A stretch of DNA of 64,000 nucleotides, taken from assembly GCF_003937915.1 (NCBI RefSeq), contig NZ_RHUM01000011.1:62001-126000 (forward strand), written 5' to 3'. The translations under genes were made by a program, and so were the position numbers. The notes beneath the pieces are model-generated. The model worked only from the letters and a program-made list of their open reading frames with translations. It ran no database searches and was not told the DNA's origin. Below are positions 49,137-58,144 of the stretch, piece after piece (the stretch's first letter is position 1; each line of letters starts with the position of its first letter). The DNA is from Erwinia sp. 198. Its GTDB lineage: Bacteria; Pseudomonadota; Gammaproteobacteria; Enterobacterales; Enterobacteriaceae.

Positions 49137-50588
49137 TTCCGGTTTCTTTGCCGGGATAAACCGCGCTACTGCGAGACTGGCGAAGGCGATCGCCAACGAA
49201 ACGGCAAACACCCAGTGCAGCGAGCTGGCCACCTCGCCAATAACGTGCTGCAAACTCCCTTGCGATAAAGCTTCTCTCTGCGCCTGCGCCATAATCTGCT
49301 GCACCGGATCGTCGTGCTGCGGGAGCCGCTGCGCCAGGTTATAGTTCAGTACCGCACCCATAACCGCCGTGCCTGCCGCCGATCCCAGCAGGCGACTGAA
49401 CATCACCGAGGCGGTACAAATGCCGCGCACTGAAAACTCCGCGCTGTTTTGCACGGCGATCAGGAAGGTGGTGCTGGTCATGCCCATACCGGTGCCAATA
49501 ACGAACGCGGCGAACCCCGCGTAGCTCATGCCGCCGTCCACGTGCAGCGTCAGCAGCAGCGCCGTACCGGCAATCAGCAGCAGCGAGCCAAGCTGCGCGG
49601 TAAAACGGTAAGAGGTGCGCAGCATCAGCCTGCCGCTGAGCGTACTGGCCAGCGGCCAGCCGATCGACATCATTGCCAGCGCGCTGCCAGCCTGTAGCGG
49701 GGTGCCGCCGTTAACGCCCTGGATCCACGTGGGCAAAAATGCGCTGATGCCCATCATTGCCGCGCCGATAATCAGGTTGCCAAGGTTGCCCGCCACGATT
49801 GTCCGGCTGCGCCATATTACCAACGGGAATAGCGGCGCTGACGCCCTTTTTTCATGCCGTACCAGCATAAAAGCCGACAGTACGGCGACGCCAGACAACA
49901 CAAAGGCCCAGTTGCCGAGCAGCTGTGCCTGCAGCAGCGCCGTCAGCAGCGCGCTGACCGTCAGCATCAGCCAGCCGCTGCCCGCCAGGTTAAGCTTCTG
50001 TCGTGTTTCGCCTCGCGATTCCGGAAACCAGCGCGCCAGCATCAGCATCGAAACGATCCCTACCGGCACGTTAACCCAGAACACCAGCGACCAGCTGAAA
50101 TGCGCCACTATCCAGGCACCGGTCAGCGGCCCAACCACCGCCGCCACGCCCCAGACGCTGGAGAGCCAGCCCTGGATACCCGCCCGCTCTTTTGGCGAGT
50201 AGACGTCGGCGATAATAGTCGCGGTCAGCGGCATAATTGCGCCCGCGCCCAGCCCCTGGACGGCACGAAACAGGATCAGCCAGCTCATGGCAGGTGCAAA
50301 ACCACACAGCACCGAGCCGAGAAGAAACAACGACGTGCCGATAAAGAAGACGCGTTTCCTTCCCCACAGATCGGCAAGCCTGCCGTAAAGGGGCACGCTG
50401 ACTGCCTGAGTCAGCAGATAAACGGAAAAAACCCAGCCAAATTGTGAAAATCCGCCCAGCTCCGCCACGATGGTGGGCATGGCCGTGGCGACGATGGTCA
50501 CCTCAATGGCCGCCATAAACATCGCCAGCATCGCGGCGATCAGTATCCAGTGGCGATGGCTCACCCCGGTGTGTGCTGTTTCAGTCAT
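49134..50588 (-). CDS. DHA2-family MFS drug efflux transporter (14 TM)
   Basis: The 484-residue protein has about 14 membrane helices and the DHA2 (EmrB/QacA) signatures: VTIVATAMPTIVAELGG in helix 1, LYGRLADLWGRKRVFFIGTSLFLLGS (motif A), LGAGAIMPLTATIIADVY (motif B-C) and WSLVFWVNVPVGIVSM. It exports drugs or metabolites in exchange for protons. No membrane-fusion protein gene is adjacent, so it probably works alone. The substrate is not predictable. Confidence 0.92.
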   Translation of the reverse strand: MTETAHTGVSHRHWILIAAMLAMFMAAIEVTIVATAMPTIVAELGGFSQFGWVFSVYLLTQAVSVPLYGRLADLWGRKRVFFIGTSLFLLGSVLCGFAPAMSWLILFRAVQGLGAGAIMPLTATIIADVYSPKERAGIQGWLSSVWGVAAVVGPLTGAWIVAHFSWSLVFWVNVPVGIVSMLMLARWFPESRGETRQKLNLAGSGWLMLTVSALLTALLQAQLLGNWAFVLSGVAVLSAFMLVRHEKRASAPLFPLVIWRSRTIVAGNLGNLIIGAAMMGISAFLPTWIQGVNGGTPLQAGSALAMMSIGWPLASTLSGRLMLRTSYRFTAQLGSLLLIAGTALLLTLHVDGGMSYAGFAAFVIGTGMGMTSTTFLIAVQNSAEFSVRGICTASVMFSRLLGSAAGTAVMGAVLNYNLAQRLPQHDDPVQQIMAQAQREALSQGSLQHVIGEVASSLHWVFAVSLAIAFASLAVARFIPAKKPE

Positions 50589-50735
50589 ACCGCTCCTTAG
50601 TGTTATCCGTTCTTATTCTGGCCTGGATTGCCGCCGGATGTTTCCTGTTTGTGCGCTGGCGCGATAAAAAAACCGCCACAGCGGATGCTGCAGCGGCAGG
50701 CAGAAAAGAAAACGTAAGGGGAACGGCGGCTGTTG

Positions 50736-51407
50736 CTACGGCTGACGTAGCACGCTCAAATCCAGATAGCGGGCCAGCTCACGCTGTTCCGGTTTCGGCA
50801 GGTAAGGCAGCTCGCCCAGCAGCGGCGCCTGAATTTTTTGGCTCAGCACGTCGATAATTTCCGCATAGTGCGCCAGACCGGGATTGATACGGTTGGCGAC
50901 CCAGCCCAACAGCGGCAGACCGTCATTCGCTATCGCCTGCGCCGTCAGCAGCGCATGGCTGATGCAGCCCAGCTTGATGCCGACCACCATCACTACCGGC
51001 AGCCGCTCGTCAACCGCCCAGGCGGAAAGCGGACGCAGATCGTTCATCAGGCTGTGCCAGCCGCCGGTGCCTTCCACGACTACGGAATCAACCTGGGCTG
51101 ACAGCGCGTGCAGGCTTTCGCTCAGCTTCTGGTAATTGATAACGGCATCGCGGCTGGTGCTGATCTCATCATCCAGCAGGGTCAGCGGATTAATGGCGGA
51201 ATAAGGAAGCGTAACGGAGGAGGAAGCCTGTAGCACGAGCGCATCCTTGTTGCGCGGCCCCTCACCGGTTTGCTGACTGCCTTTGGCGACGGGCTTGTAG
51301 CCAGCCACCCGCCGGCCCCCTTCGGACAGCGTCTGCAAGAGTGCGCGGCTGACCACTGTTTTACCCACTTCTGTATCGGTGCCAGTGACAAATAAACGCT
51401 TTAACAT
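50736..51407 (-). CDS. ynfK: Dethiobiotin synthetase paralogue YnfK (BioD2)
   Basis: The 223-residue ATP-dependent ligase-like protein has the P-loop GTDTEVGKTVVSRAL, GYKPVAKGSQ, VVEGTGGWHSLMND and LGWVANRINPG. Like E. coli YnfK it sits beside mlc rather than in the bio operon, so it is the second BioD. BioD carboxylates 7,8-diaminopelargonate to dethiobiotin; YnfK's own role is unclear. The ATG at 51407 begins the conserved MLKRLFVTGTDTEVG block. Confidence 0.92.
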   Translation of the reverse strand: MLKRLFVTGTDTEVGKTVVSRALLQTLSEGGRRVAGYKPVAKGSQQTGEGPRNKDALVLQASSSVTLPYSAINPLTLLDDEISTSRDAVINYQKLSESLHALSAQVDSVVVEGTGGWHSLMNDLRPLSAWAVDERLPVVMVVGIKLGCISHALLTAQAIANDGLPLLGWVANRINPGLAHYAEIIDVLSQKIQAPLLGELPYLPKPEQRELARYLDLSVLRQP

Positions 51408-51538
51408 GCTCTCTCTATGCTCCGATCCTGTCGATAATTTATAAACAATAATTAACAATTAAGACGCAACATCTTAGGGTAGCGAACAGGAGTGAGGCTT
51501 GCGTTAGCGCAATCTTTTGCGTAATAAAAGGCGCGGCG

Positions 51539-52756
51539 TCAGCCCTGAAGAAGTTTCACCAGCAGCGTGCCGTTATAGAGCGCATCCTTAACCAGCGCGG
51601 CCCCTGGCATGGTGCCCTGGTTGTAAAACTGAGTGGGTTCGATGGCGATATGCTGGCCGTAAACCGGCAGGGACTGACGGCGTACGCAATCAGCGATGGC
51701 GGGATAAAGAATTTCGCTGGCGCGATTAAGCGGCGATCCTATTACTATTTTTTCAGGGTTAAAGAGGTTGACCATAATTGCCAGGATACGACCTACGTGG
51801 TGCCCGACGCCGGTAACAATCCCTTTCGCCAGCGGATCGCCTGCCAGCGCGGCATCGCAAAGCGACGCGGCGGTCAGCGGCTGCTGATGCAGCAGGCAGT
51901 CCGGCGCGGCCTGCATTTTTTGCGCGGCCAGCTCCAGCACGCTTTCCAGACTCGCGACCGTTTCCAGACAGCCATGATTGCCGCAGTAACACTGTTTGCC
52001 CCAGGGCTCGACCTGGGTATGACCTATCTCTACCAGCGTGCTGCTGCCGCTGTGCAGAAGGCGGCCACCGGTAATCACGCCCGCGCCGACGTTGTGATCG
52101 ATAACGACCTGGATAACGTTATTAAGATCGCGTGAGGCGCCAAACAGCGCTTCCGCCATGGTCCAGGCGCAGATATCATGCTGGATATAAACCGGCAGGC
52201 CGGTACGCGCCGACAGCGCCTCGCCCAGCGGCATATCACTGACGCGGTAAAAAGGCATGCGATGCACGATGCCCTTTTGCGCATTGAGAATGCCCGGCAG
52301 CGTGATGGCGATAGCGGTTAGCCTTTCCAGTTTCTGCTGGTGGCGAATAAAGAAGGCGTCGATTTCATTAATAATACGTGACAGCAGCGGCTGCGGATCG
52401 TCAACGGGCAGCGGCCGCACCTCTTCCACCACCAGCAGGCTGCTTAAATCCCGCAGCGCCAACGTAAACTCGCCGTTGCCGATGCGGGCGGAAAGATAGT
52501 GCCAGGCCGGCGTGTCCACCACCAGGCCCACAGCCGGGCGACCGCGGCTGCCCGCTTCCTGAAACTCCGTTTCCTGCACCAGATGCGCTTCCAGCATCTC
52601 GCGCACGATTTTTGTGATGCTTGCCGGCGCCAGCTGCGCTTTTTTTGACAGGGCAATACGTGATATCGGGCCGTAGCGGTCGATCAGGCGATACACCACG
52701 CCCGCATTGGTTTGCTTGATCTGATCGATATGGCCAGGCTGACTATCGGCTATCAC
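51539..52756 (-). CDS. mlc: Glucose-responsive repressor Mlc (ROK family)
   Basis: The 405-residue repressor has a MarR-like helix-turn-helix (ISRIALSKKAQLAPASITKIVREML), the EIIB-binding ROK domain and the ROK zinc site with GHTQVEPWGKQCYCGNHGC (Cys-x-Cys and Cys ligands plus His). In E. coli Mlc represses ptsG, pts and manXYZ and is sequestered by PtsG when glucose is transported. A GTG at 52756 matches the E. coli GTG start (MVAENQPGHIDQIK); a TTG at 52774 is upstream. It stays next to ynfK as in E. coli. Identity is strong. Confidence 0.94.
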   Translation of the reverse strand: MIADSQPGHIDQIKQTNAGVVYRLIDRYGPISRIALSKKAQLAPASITKIVREMLEAHLVQETEFQEAGSRGRPAVGLVVDTPAWHYLSARIGNGEFTLALRDLSSLLVVEEVRPLPVDDPQPLLSRIINEIDAFFIRHQQKLERLTAIAITLPGILNAQKGIVHRMPFYRVSDMPLGEALSARTGLPVYIQHDICAWTMAEALFGASRDLNNVIQVVIDHNVGAGVITGGRLLHSGSSTLVEIGHTQVEPWGKQCYCGNHGCLETVASLESVLELAAQKMQAAPDCLLHQQPLTAASLCDAALAGDPLAKGIVTGVGHHVGRILAIMVNLFNPEKIVIGSPLNRASEILYPAIADCVRRQSLPVYGQHIAIEPTQFYNQGTMPGAALVKDALYNGTLLVKLLQG

Positions 52757-52873
52757 TTTATTTTCGCGCCTCAAAATAAATCTCTGCTCATGGTGAAACA
52801 GTTCCGCTGACTCGTCAACGCTTTGATTTTTATTGTGATTAACAGCACAAAATAATGCTTAGCCACTTGATCA

Positions 52874-53770
52874 TTACAAATCATCGTTTCTCAACATCAG
52901 GCTCAGCATATGCTGCGTAGCGGCACTGACTTCGCCCTGCTTTTGCCACACCAGCCAGACCTCCGACAGCGCATCTTCCTCTTGCAGCTTCAGCCAGCTG
53001 AGCTGCTCCAGCCGCGCCCGGCGAAACGACGCGGGCAGGATCGAGACGCCCAGTCCGGTGGCGACCAGCCCGAGAATGGTCATCGCTTCGCCCACTTCCT
53101 GGGCAATATTGGGCCGAACGGCATAGCGCTCCAGCAGCGTCAGGGTTTCGCTGTACAGCGCTGTGCCTACCTGAGGATCAAAAAATACAAAGGGTTCAGC
53201 CGCCAGTTCGCGCAGCGAGACAGTGCCGCACCCGGCCAGACGATGCGCACAATGCACTACGGCGCAAAGCGGTTCCCGCAGCAGCAGCCGATGCTCCAGC
53301 GTGTCCGGCAGCGGCGTATTGCGCATCACGCCCAGATCCAGCCGTCCTTCATGCAGCGGGGCCAGCTGCTGGCGTGTATTAATCTCCTGCATCTGTAAAT
53401 GCACGTCCGGGTAGCGCTGGCGAAAGCTGAACAGCGCGTCGGAAACCGCAGAAATAAACGGCGCGGATGAGGTAAAGCCGATCCGCAGCGTGCCCTCTTC
53501 TCCGCGATGCAGCCTGGCGGCCTTATCGGCAGCAACGGTCACGTTTTGCAGGATTTGCCGGGCGCTGACCAGAAACTGGGCGCCAGCAGGCGTAAGCCGT
53601 ACGCTACGGTTGGTGCGGGCCAGCAGCCTGGCGCCAATCTGCTGCTCCAGCTGCTGGATCTGCTGGCTGAGCGGCGGCTGGGAAAGAGCAAGCCGCTGAG
53701 CGGCGCGACCGAAATGCAGCTCCTCCGCGACGGCAATAAAATAGCGTAGGTGACGAAGCTCAATATTCAT
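52874..53770 (-). CDS. ynfL: LysR-family regulator YnfL
   Basis: The 298-residue protein has a LysR helix-turn-helix (LRYFIAVAEELHFGRAAQRLALSQPPLSQQIQQLE) and the substrate domain (GTLRIGFTSSAPFI, DLGVMRNTP, GLGVSILPASF). It corresponds to E. coli YnfL and is divergent from ynfM (96 bp), the likely target. The signal is unknown. Confidence 0.9.
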   Translation of the reverse strand: MNIELRHLRYFIAVAEELHFGRAAQRLALSQPPLSQQIQQLEQQIGARLLARTNRSVRLTPAGAQFLVSARQILQNVTVAADKAARLHRGEEGTLRIGFTSSAPFISAVSDALFSFRQRYPDVHLQMQEINTRQQLAPLHEGRLDLGVMRNTPLPDTLEHRLLLREPLCAVVHCAHRLAGCGTVSLRELAAEPFVFFDPQVGTALYSETLTLLERYAVRPNIAQEVGEAMTILGLVATGLGVSILPASFRRARLEQLSWLKLQEEDALSEVWLVWQKQGEVSAATQHMLSLMLRNDDL

Positions 53771-53773
53771 ATT

Positions 53774-53857
53774 TTAAACGTATCAATCGAGAGGATTAAT
53801 AGATTATACAACCTGCTCAATGTTACATAAAATTAACATCAACTTTTCTACGTTTAA
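53774..53857. promoter_or_regulatory. ynfL-ynfM intergenic region with matching TACGTTTAA sites
   Basis: TTAAACGTA (53774-53782) and TACGTTTAA (53849-53857) are perfect inverted copies, one just before each divergent start codon, so each mRNA carries TACGTTTAA near its ribosome-binding site. This could be a YnfL operator at each promoter or a shared leader element. It may be chance in this AT-rich region. Confidence 0.35.
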
Positions 53858-53866
53858 GGACAGGCA

Positions 53867-55102
53867 GTGAATGTTATGACCCGGCTCGTTACCGCAGAAA
53901 AAAACGTTACCCGACCCGCCGAAATTTATATTAAACGGGGCACGCCGCAGTTTATGCACGTAACGCTGGCGCTGTTTTCAGCGGGTTTAGCCACGTTTGC
54001 GCTGCTGTATTGCGTGCAGCCCATCTTGCCCATTCTGTCGCAGGCATTCGGCGTTTCGCCTGCCGCCAGCAGTATTTCCTTGTCTGTTTCTACCGGTCTG
54101 CTGGCGCTTGGCCTGCTGGTTACCGGCCCGCTTTCCGATGCGATCGGCCGTAAAAACGTTATGGTGACGGCGCTGATGCTGGCCGCGCTGTTTACGCTGC
54201 TTTCGGCAACCATGGCCAGCTGGCACGGCATTCTGCTGATGCGCGCGCTGACGGGCCTGGCGCTGAGCGGCGTGGCGGCGGTGGGAATGACCTATTTGAG
54301 CGAAGAAATCCACCCCAGCGCCATCGCCTTTTCGATGGGCCTGTATATTAGCGGTAACTCCATCGGCGGCATGAGCGGCCGCCTGTTAAGCGGCGTGATC
54401 GCCGATTTTACCAGTTGGCGGGTCGCGGTCGCGGCTATCGGCTGCTTTGCGCTGGTGGCAGCGCTGATGTTCTGGAAAATTCTGCCGCCCTCGCGCCATT
54501 TCCGCCCCGCCTCGCTAAGGCCGCGCAGCCTGCTGATCAATTTTCGGCTGCACTGGCGCGACAGTGGCCTGCCGCTGCTGTTTGCGGAAGGTTTTTTGCT
54601 GATGGGCGCGTTCGTCACGCTGTTTAACTATATCGGCTACCGGCTGCTGTCACCGCCGTGGTCGCTGAGCCAGGCGGTGGTAGGATTGCTTTCCGTGGTC
54701 TATCTCACCGGCTCCTGGAGCTCGCCGAAAGCGGGCGCAATGACCGCTAAATACGGCCGGGCCATGGTGCTGCTGGCGTCGGTGGCCATGATGCTGGCTG
54801 GCGTGCTGATTACCCTGGCGAATACCTTATGGCTGATTTTTCCTGGCATGATGCTGTTTACGGCCGGCTTTTTTGCGGCGCATTCCGTCGCCAGCGGCTG
54901 GATAGGCCCGCGCGCCAGGCGTGCCAAAGGCCAGGCCTCTTCGCTTTATCTTTTTAGCTACTACCTGGGATCGAGCCTGGCGGGTACGCTCGGCGGCGTA
55001 TTCTGGCATCATTTCGGTTGGCCGGGCATTGCCGGTTTTATCACGCTGCTGCTGCTGCTGGCGCTGATAACCGGTTTCCGTCTGCACCGTAAAAAGCTGT
55101 AA
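53867..55102 (+). CDS. ynfM: MFS transporter YnfM
   Basis: The 411-residue, 12-helix MFS protein closely follows E. coli YnfM (ALFSAGLATFALLYCVQPILP, LSDAIGRKNVMVTALML, MTYLSEEIHPSAIAFSMGLYISGNSIGGMSGRL, SSLYLFSYYLGSSLAGTLGG). YnfM has been linked to arabinose-like efflux but its substrate is uncertain. The GTG at 53867 has AAGGA six bases upstream; the ATG at 53876 is an alternative. Confidence 0.93.
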   Translation: MNVMTRLVTAEKNVTRPAEIYIKRGTPQFMHVTLALFSAGLATFALLYCVQPILPILSQAFGVSPAASSISLSVSTGLLALGLLVTGPLSDAIGRKNVMVTALMLAALFTLLSATMASWHGILLMRALTGLALSGVAAVGMTYLSEEIHPSAIAFSMGLYISGNSIGGMSGRLLSGVIADFTSWRVAVAAIGCFALVAALMFWKILPPSRHFRPASLRPRSLLINFRLHWRDSGLPLLFAEGFLLMGAFVTLFNYIGYRLLSPPWSLSQAVVGLLSVVYLTGSWSSPKAGAMTAKYGRAMVLLASVAMMLAGVLITLANTLWLIFPGMMLFTAGFFAAHSVASGWIGPRARRAKGQASSLYLFSYYLGSSLAGTLGGVFWHHFGWPGIAGFITLLLLLALITGFRLHRKKL

Positions 55103-55107
55103 AAAAA

Positions 55108-55128
55108 AGCGGGCTGGCTGCCCGCTTT
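55108..55128. terminator. Bidirectional terminator between ynfM and msrA
   Basis: AAGCGGGC and GCCCGCTT pair around TGGCT, with an A-run before and TT after, so it can end both convergent genes (minus strand reads into Ts). Confidence 0.85.
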
Positions 55129-55141
55129 CAGAAGTAACGCC

Positions 55142-55669
55142 TTATTTATTCTGGCTGGCGTAGTGCTTGCGCAGCTTCTGCAGTTTTGGCGGGATCACGG
55201 CCAGGCAATAACGGTTTTCCTGCCCTTCGCCTTCCCAATAGTTCTGATGATAATCTTCCGCCGGATACCATTCGCTGGCGCCCTCGATGGTCGTTACCAC
55301 CGGCTCGGCCAGCTCCGCCTGCGCGCGCGCGATAGCCGCTTTGGCCTCCACCGCCTGAGTTTCATTCAGCGGGAAAATCGCCGAGCGGTATTGGGTTCCG
55401 ATATCGTTACCCTGGCGGTTTAGCTGGGTTGGATCGTGGGTAGCGAAGCTAATATCCAGCAGCTCGCCGTAGCTGATTTTTTCCGGATCGAACCCCAGAC
55501 GGATAGCTTCCGCATGGCCGGTTTCGCCCGTGCAGACCTGCTTGTATGTCGGGTTGGCAACGTGGCCGCCAATATAGCCGCTCTCTACCGATTCCACGCC
55601 GTTAATCTGTTTAAATACGGCTTCGGTACACCAGAAACAGCCACCCGCGATAATTGCATATTCAGTCAT
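55142..55669 (-). CDS. msrA: Peptide-methionine (S)-S-oxide reductase
   Basis: The 175-residue enzyme reduces methionine-S-sulfoxide in proteins. The catalytic [11 protein letters not shown] motif (CxxC-type, nucleophile Cys in GCFW) is followed by [25 protein letters not shown] and [13 protein letters not shown]. It is the short class of MsrA and lacks the N-terminal extension and glycine-rich C-terminal cysteines of the 212-residue E. coli MsrA, so it may be a second MsrA. Two ATGs (55672, 55669) follow AAGGA; the second has better spacing. Confidence 0.93.
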   Translation of the reverse strand: MTEYAIIAGGCFWCTEAVFKQINGVESVESGYIGGHVANPTYKQVCTGETGHAEAIRLGFDPEKISYGELLDISFATHDPTQLNRQGNDIGTQYRSAIFPLNETQAVEAKAAIARAQAELAEPVVTTIEGASEWYPAEDYHQNYWEGEGQENRYCLAVIPPKLQKLRKHYASQNK

Positions 55670-55672
55670 CAT

Positions 55673-56065
55673 AATTCCTTATTTGCTCTTGCAAGCCTCG
55701 TTGATCATTGCAGCATAAGTTTTTAATTATTGCTACGCACTTCCATGCGGTCATGGTTATTAGAGTAAAAGTCAAAACCAATAACGCACAGAAACTATAA
55801 GGTCTGACGCAGTGAATTTACCGCTCGGTTATTTTTAATTGAATGCTCAATCAATAAAAACTATCATGTGGAGCTTACTTTTTAACAATTGAAGGAAGGA
55901 GACGTGGCAAACAGCTAAATAATCCAAGAAGATCAACCTGATAAACTACCTCCCCGGGCGGTTCCCCAGTGTAATTAGCGGATATGCGGCGGATGTTTCC
56001 CAGTATGCGCTAAGGCACGCTTTGTGAAAACCGGGTTTATTCTTGAGCATTTTTTCGGAGAATCT
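55673..56065. promoter_or_regulatory. Divergent msrA-betT promoter region
   Basis: This region has no supported ORF. It contains the BetI-like operator at 55835, and the betT ribosome-binding site (CGGAG) just before 56066. AT-rich segments around 55780-55900 probably contain promoters. Confidence 0.5.
55835..55854. promoter_or_regulatory. BetI-like operator upstream of betT
   Basis: TTAATTGAATGCTCAATCAA matches the BetI-type palindrome TTGATTGAACGTTCAATCAA (as I recall it) at 17 of 20 positions and lies about 210 bp before betT. BetI is the choline-responsive TetR-family repressor of bet genes. betI, betA and betB are not in the window, so the repressor would act in trans. The consensus is from memory. 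Confidence 0.5.
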
Positions 56066-58105
56066 ATGCCGACGACTGAAATACCCAGGAAAGATCAGCA
56101 AGACCGCATTAACCCCGTGGTCTTTTATACCTCAGCAGCGTTAATTTTGCTGTTCTCGCTTGCCACTATCTTTTTCACCGATTTATCCGATCGCTGGATA
56201 AATAATACCCTGCAGTGGGTCTCCAATACGTTCGGCTGGTATTACCTGCTGGCGGCCACCGTTTATATCGTCTTTGTGGTGCTGATCGCCGCTTCCCGTT
56301 TTGGTTCTATCAAGCTCGGCCCGGAACAGTCCAAGCCGGAATTCAGCCTGATGAGCTGGGCGGCGATGCTGTTTGCCGCCGGCATTGGTATCGATCTGAT
56401 GTTCTTCTCCGTAGCGGAACCGGTCACGCAATATATGATGCCGCCGGAAGGCCAGGGGCAGACGCTGGAGGCGGCGCGACAGGCGATGGTCTGGACGCTG
56501 TTCCACTATGGTTTAACCGGTTGGGCGATGTATGCGCTGATGGGCATCGCGCTGGGCTACTTCAGCTATCGTTACGGCCTGCCGCTGACTATCCGCTCTG
56601 CGCTCTATCCTATCTTCGGTAAGCGGATCAATGGCCCTATCGGCCATTCGGTCGATATCGCGGCGGTTATCGGGACTATTTTCGGTATCGCCACCACGTT
56701 GGGGATTGGCGTGGTGCAGCTCAACTACGGTCTGAAGGTGCTGTTTGACGTGCCGGAAGGGCTGACCGCCCAGGCAGCGCTGATTGCGCTATCGGTAATT
56801 ATGGCGACTATTTCCGTCACTTCCGGCGTGAATAAAGGCATCCGTTTGCTGTCGGAACTTAACGTGCTGCTGGCGCTTGGTCTGATCCTGTTCGTGCTGT
56901 GCATGGGGAACACCAGCTTCCTGCTTAATGCGCTGGTGCTCAACGTTGGCGACTACATCAACCGCTTTATGGGTATGACGCTGAACAGTTTTGCCTTCGA
57001 CCGCCCTACCGAATGGATGAACAACTGGACGCTGTTCTTCTGGGCGTGGTGGGTTGCCTGGTCGCCGTTTGTCGGCCTGTTCCTGGCGCGAATTTCACGC
57101 GGCCGTACCATCCGTCAGTTTGTGGTGGGCACGCTGACCATTCCGTTTATCTTTACCCTGCTGTGGCTGTCGATTTTCGGCAACAGCGCGCTGTATGAAA
57201 TTATTCACGGCAACGCCGCGCTGGCGCAGGAAACGCTGGCTCACCCGGAACGCGGCTTCTACAGCCTGCTGGCACAGTATCCTGCCTTTACCTTCAGCGC
57301 CTCTGTAGCCACCATCACTGGCCTGCTCTTTTACGTCACCTCGGCGGACTCCGGCTCGCTGGTGCTGGGCAACTTCACCTCGAAGCTGAGCGACATCAAT
57401 AACGATGCGCCTAACTGGCTGCGTATTTTCTGGTCGCTGGCGATTGGCCTGTTGACGCTGGGCATGCTGATGGTTAACGGCGTGACCGCGCTACAGAAAA
57501 CCACGGTGATTATGGGTCTGCCCTTCAGCTTTGTGATTTTCTTTGTGATGGCCGGTCTCTATAAGTCGCTGCGCGTGGAAGATCACCGCCGCGCCAGTAC
57601 TATCGTCAGCACGCCGCCAGCGCCGGTTTCTCGCGAGGATCGCCTGAACTGGAAACAGCGTATCTCACGCGTAATGAACTATCCAGGCAGTACGCATACT
57701 AAAAAGATGCTGGATAACGTCTGTCGACCGGCGATGGAAGAAGTCGCGCTGGAGCTGGAGCGACGCGGCGCTAAGGTGCAGGTCAACGAGCTGCCGCCGC
57801 TGGAGGATGAACGCCTCAATCATCTGGAAATGGTGGTCAACCTGGGCGACGAGCAGAGCTTCCTGTATCAGATCTGGCCGCAGCGCTACTCGGTGCCGGC
57901 GTTTACCTATCGTGCCCGCAGCGGCAAGTCGGACTATTTCCGTCTGGAAACCTTCCTGCTTGAGGGGACCCAGGGCAACGATCTGATGGACTATACCAAA
58001 GAGCAGATCATCAATGACATTCTCGACCAGTACGAGCGTCATCTGACCTTCCTGCATATTCATCGGGAAGCGCCGGGCAGCACCATGCCTTTCCCGGAAG
58101 CCTGA
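56066..58105 (+). CDS. betT: BCCT choline transporter BetT
   Basis: The 679-residue inner-membrane symporter of the BCCT family imports choline for glycine betaine synthesis. It has 12 helices with the BCCT block WTLFFWAWWVAWSPFVGLFLARISRGRTIRQFV, SWAAMLFAAGIGIDLMFFSVAEP, and a large C-terminal cytoplasmic domain (LLNPGSTHT-type region to EREAPG) that is typical of BetT. It matches E. coli BetT (677 aa) almost throughout. The ATG at 56066 has CGGAGAAT; an upstream in-frame start at 56024 is less likely. A terminator follows. Regulation by choline through BetI is inferred. Confidence 0.96.
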   Translation: MPTTEIPRKDQQDRINPVVFYTSAALILLFSLATIFFTDLSDRWINNTLQWVSNTFGWYYLLAATVYIVFVVLIAASRFGSIKLGPEQSKPEFSLMSWAAMLFAAGIGIDLMFFSVAEPVTQYMMPPEGQGQTLEAARQAMVWTLFHYGLTGWAMYALMGIALGYFSYRYGLPLTIRSALYPIFGKRINGPIGHSVDIAAVIGTIFGIATTLGIGVVQLNYGLKVLFDVPEGLTAQAALIALSVIMATISVTSGVNKGIRLLSELNVLLALGLILFVLCMGNTSFLLNALVLNVGDYINRFMGMTLNSFAFDRPTEWMNNWTLFFWAWWVAWSPFVGLFLARISRGRTIRQFVVGTLTIPFIFTLLWLSIFGNSALYEIIHGNAALAQETLAHPERGFYSLLAQYPAFTFSASVATITGLLFYVTSADSGSLVLGNFTSKLSDINNDAPNWLRIFWSLAIGLLTLGMLMVNGVTALQKTTVIMGLPFSFVIFFVMAGLYKSLRVEDHRRASTIVSTPPAPVSREDRLNWKQRISRVMNYPGSTHTKKMLDNVCRPAMEEVALELERRGAKVQVNELPPLEDERLNHLEMVVNLGDEQSFLYQIWPQRYSVPAFTYRARSGKSDYFRLETFLLEGTQGNDLMDYTKEQIINDILDQYERHLTFLHIHREAPGSTMPFPEA

Positions 58106-58117
58106 TAAAAGACCAGG

Positions 58118-58144
58118 GCCGGACTTTTAGTCCGGCTTTTTTTT
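58118..58144. terminator. Terminator between betT and the AbrB gene
   Basis: GCCGGAC and GTCCGGC pair around TTTTA and run into eight Ts. The AbrB gene ends inside it from the opposite strand. Confidence 0.88.
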
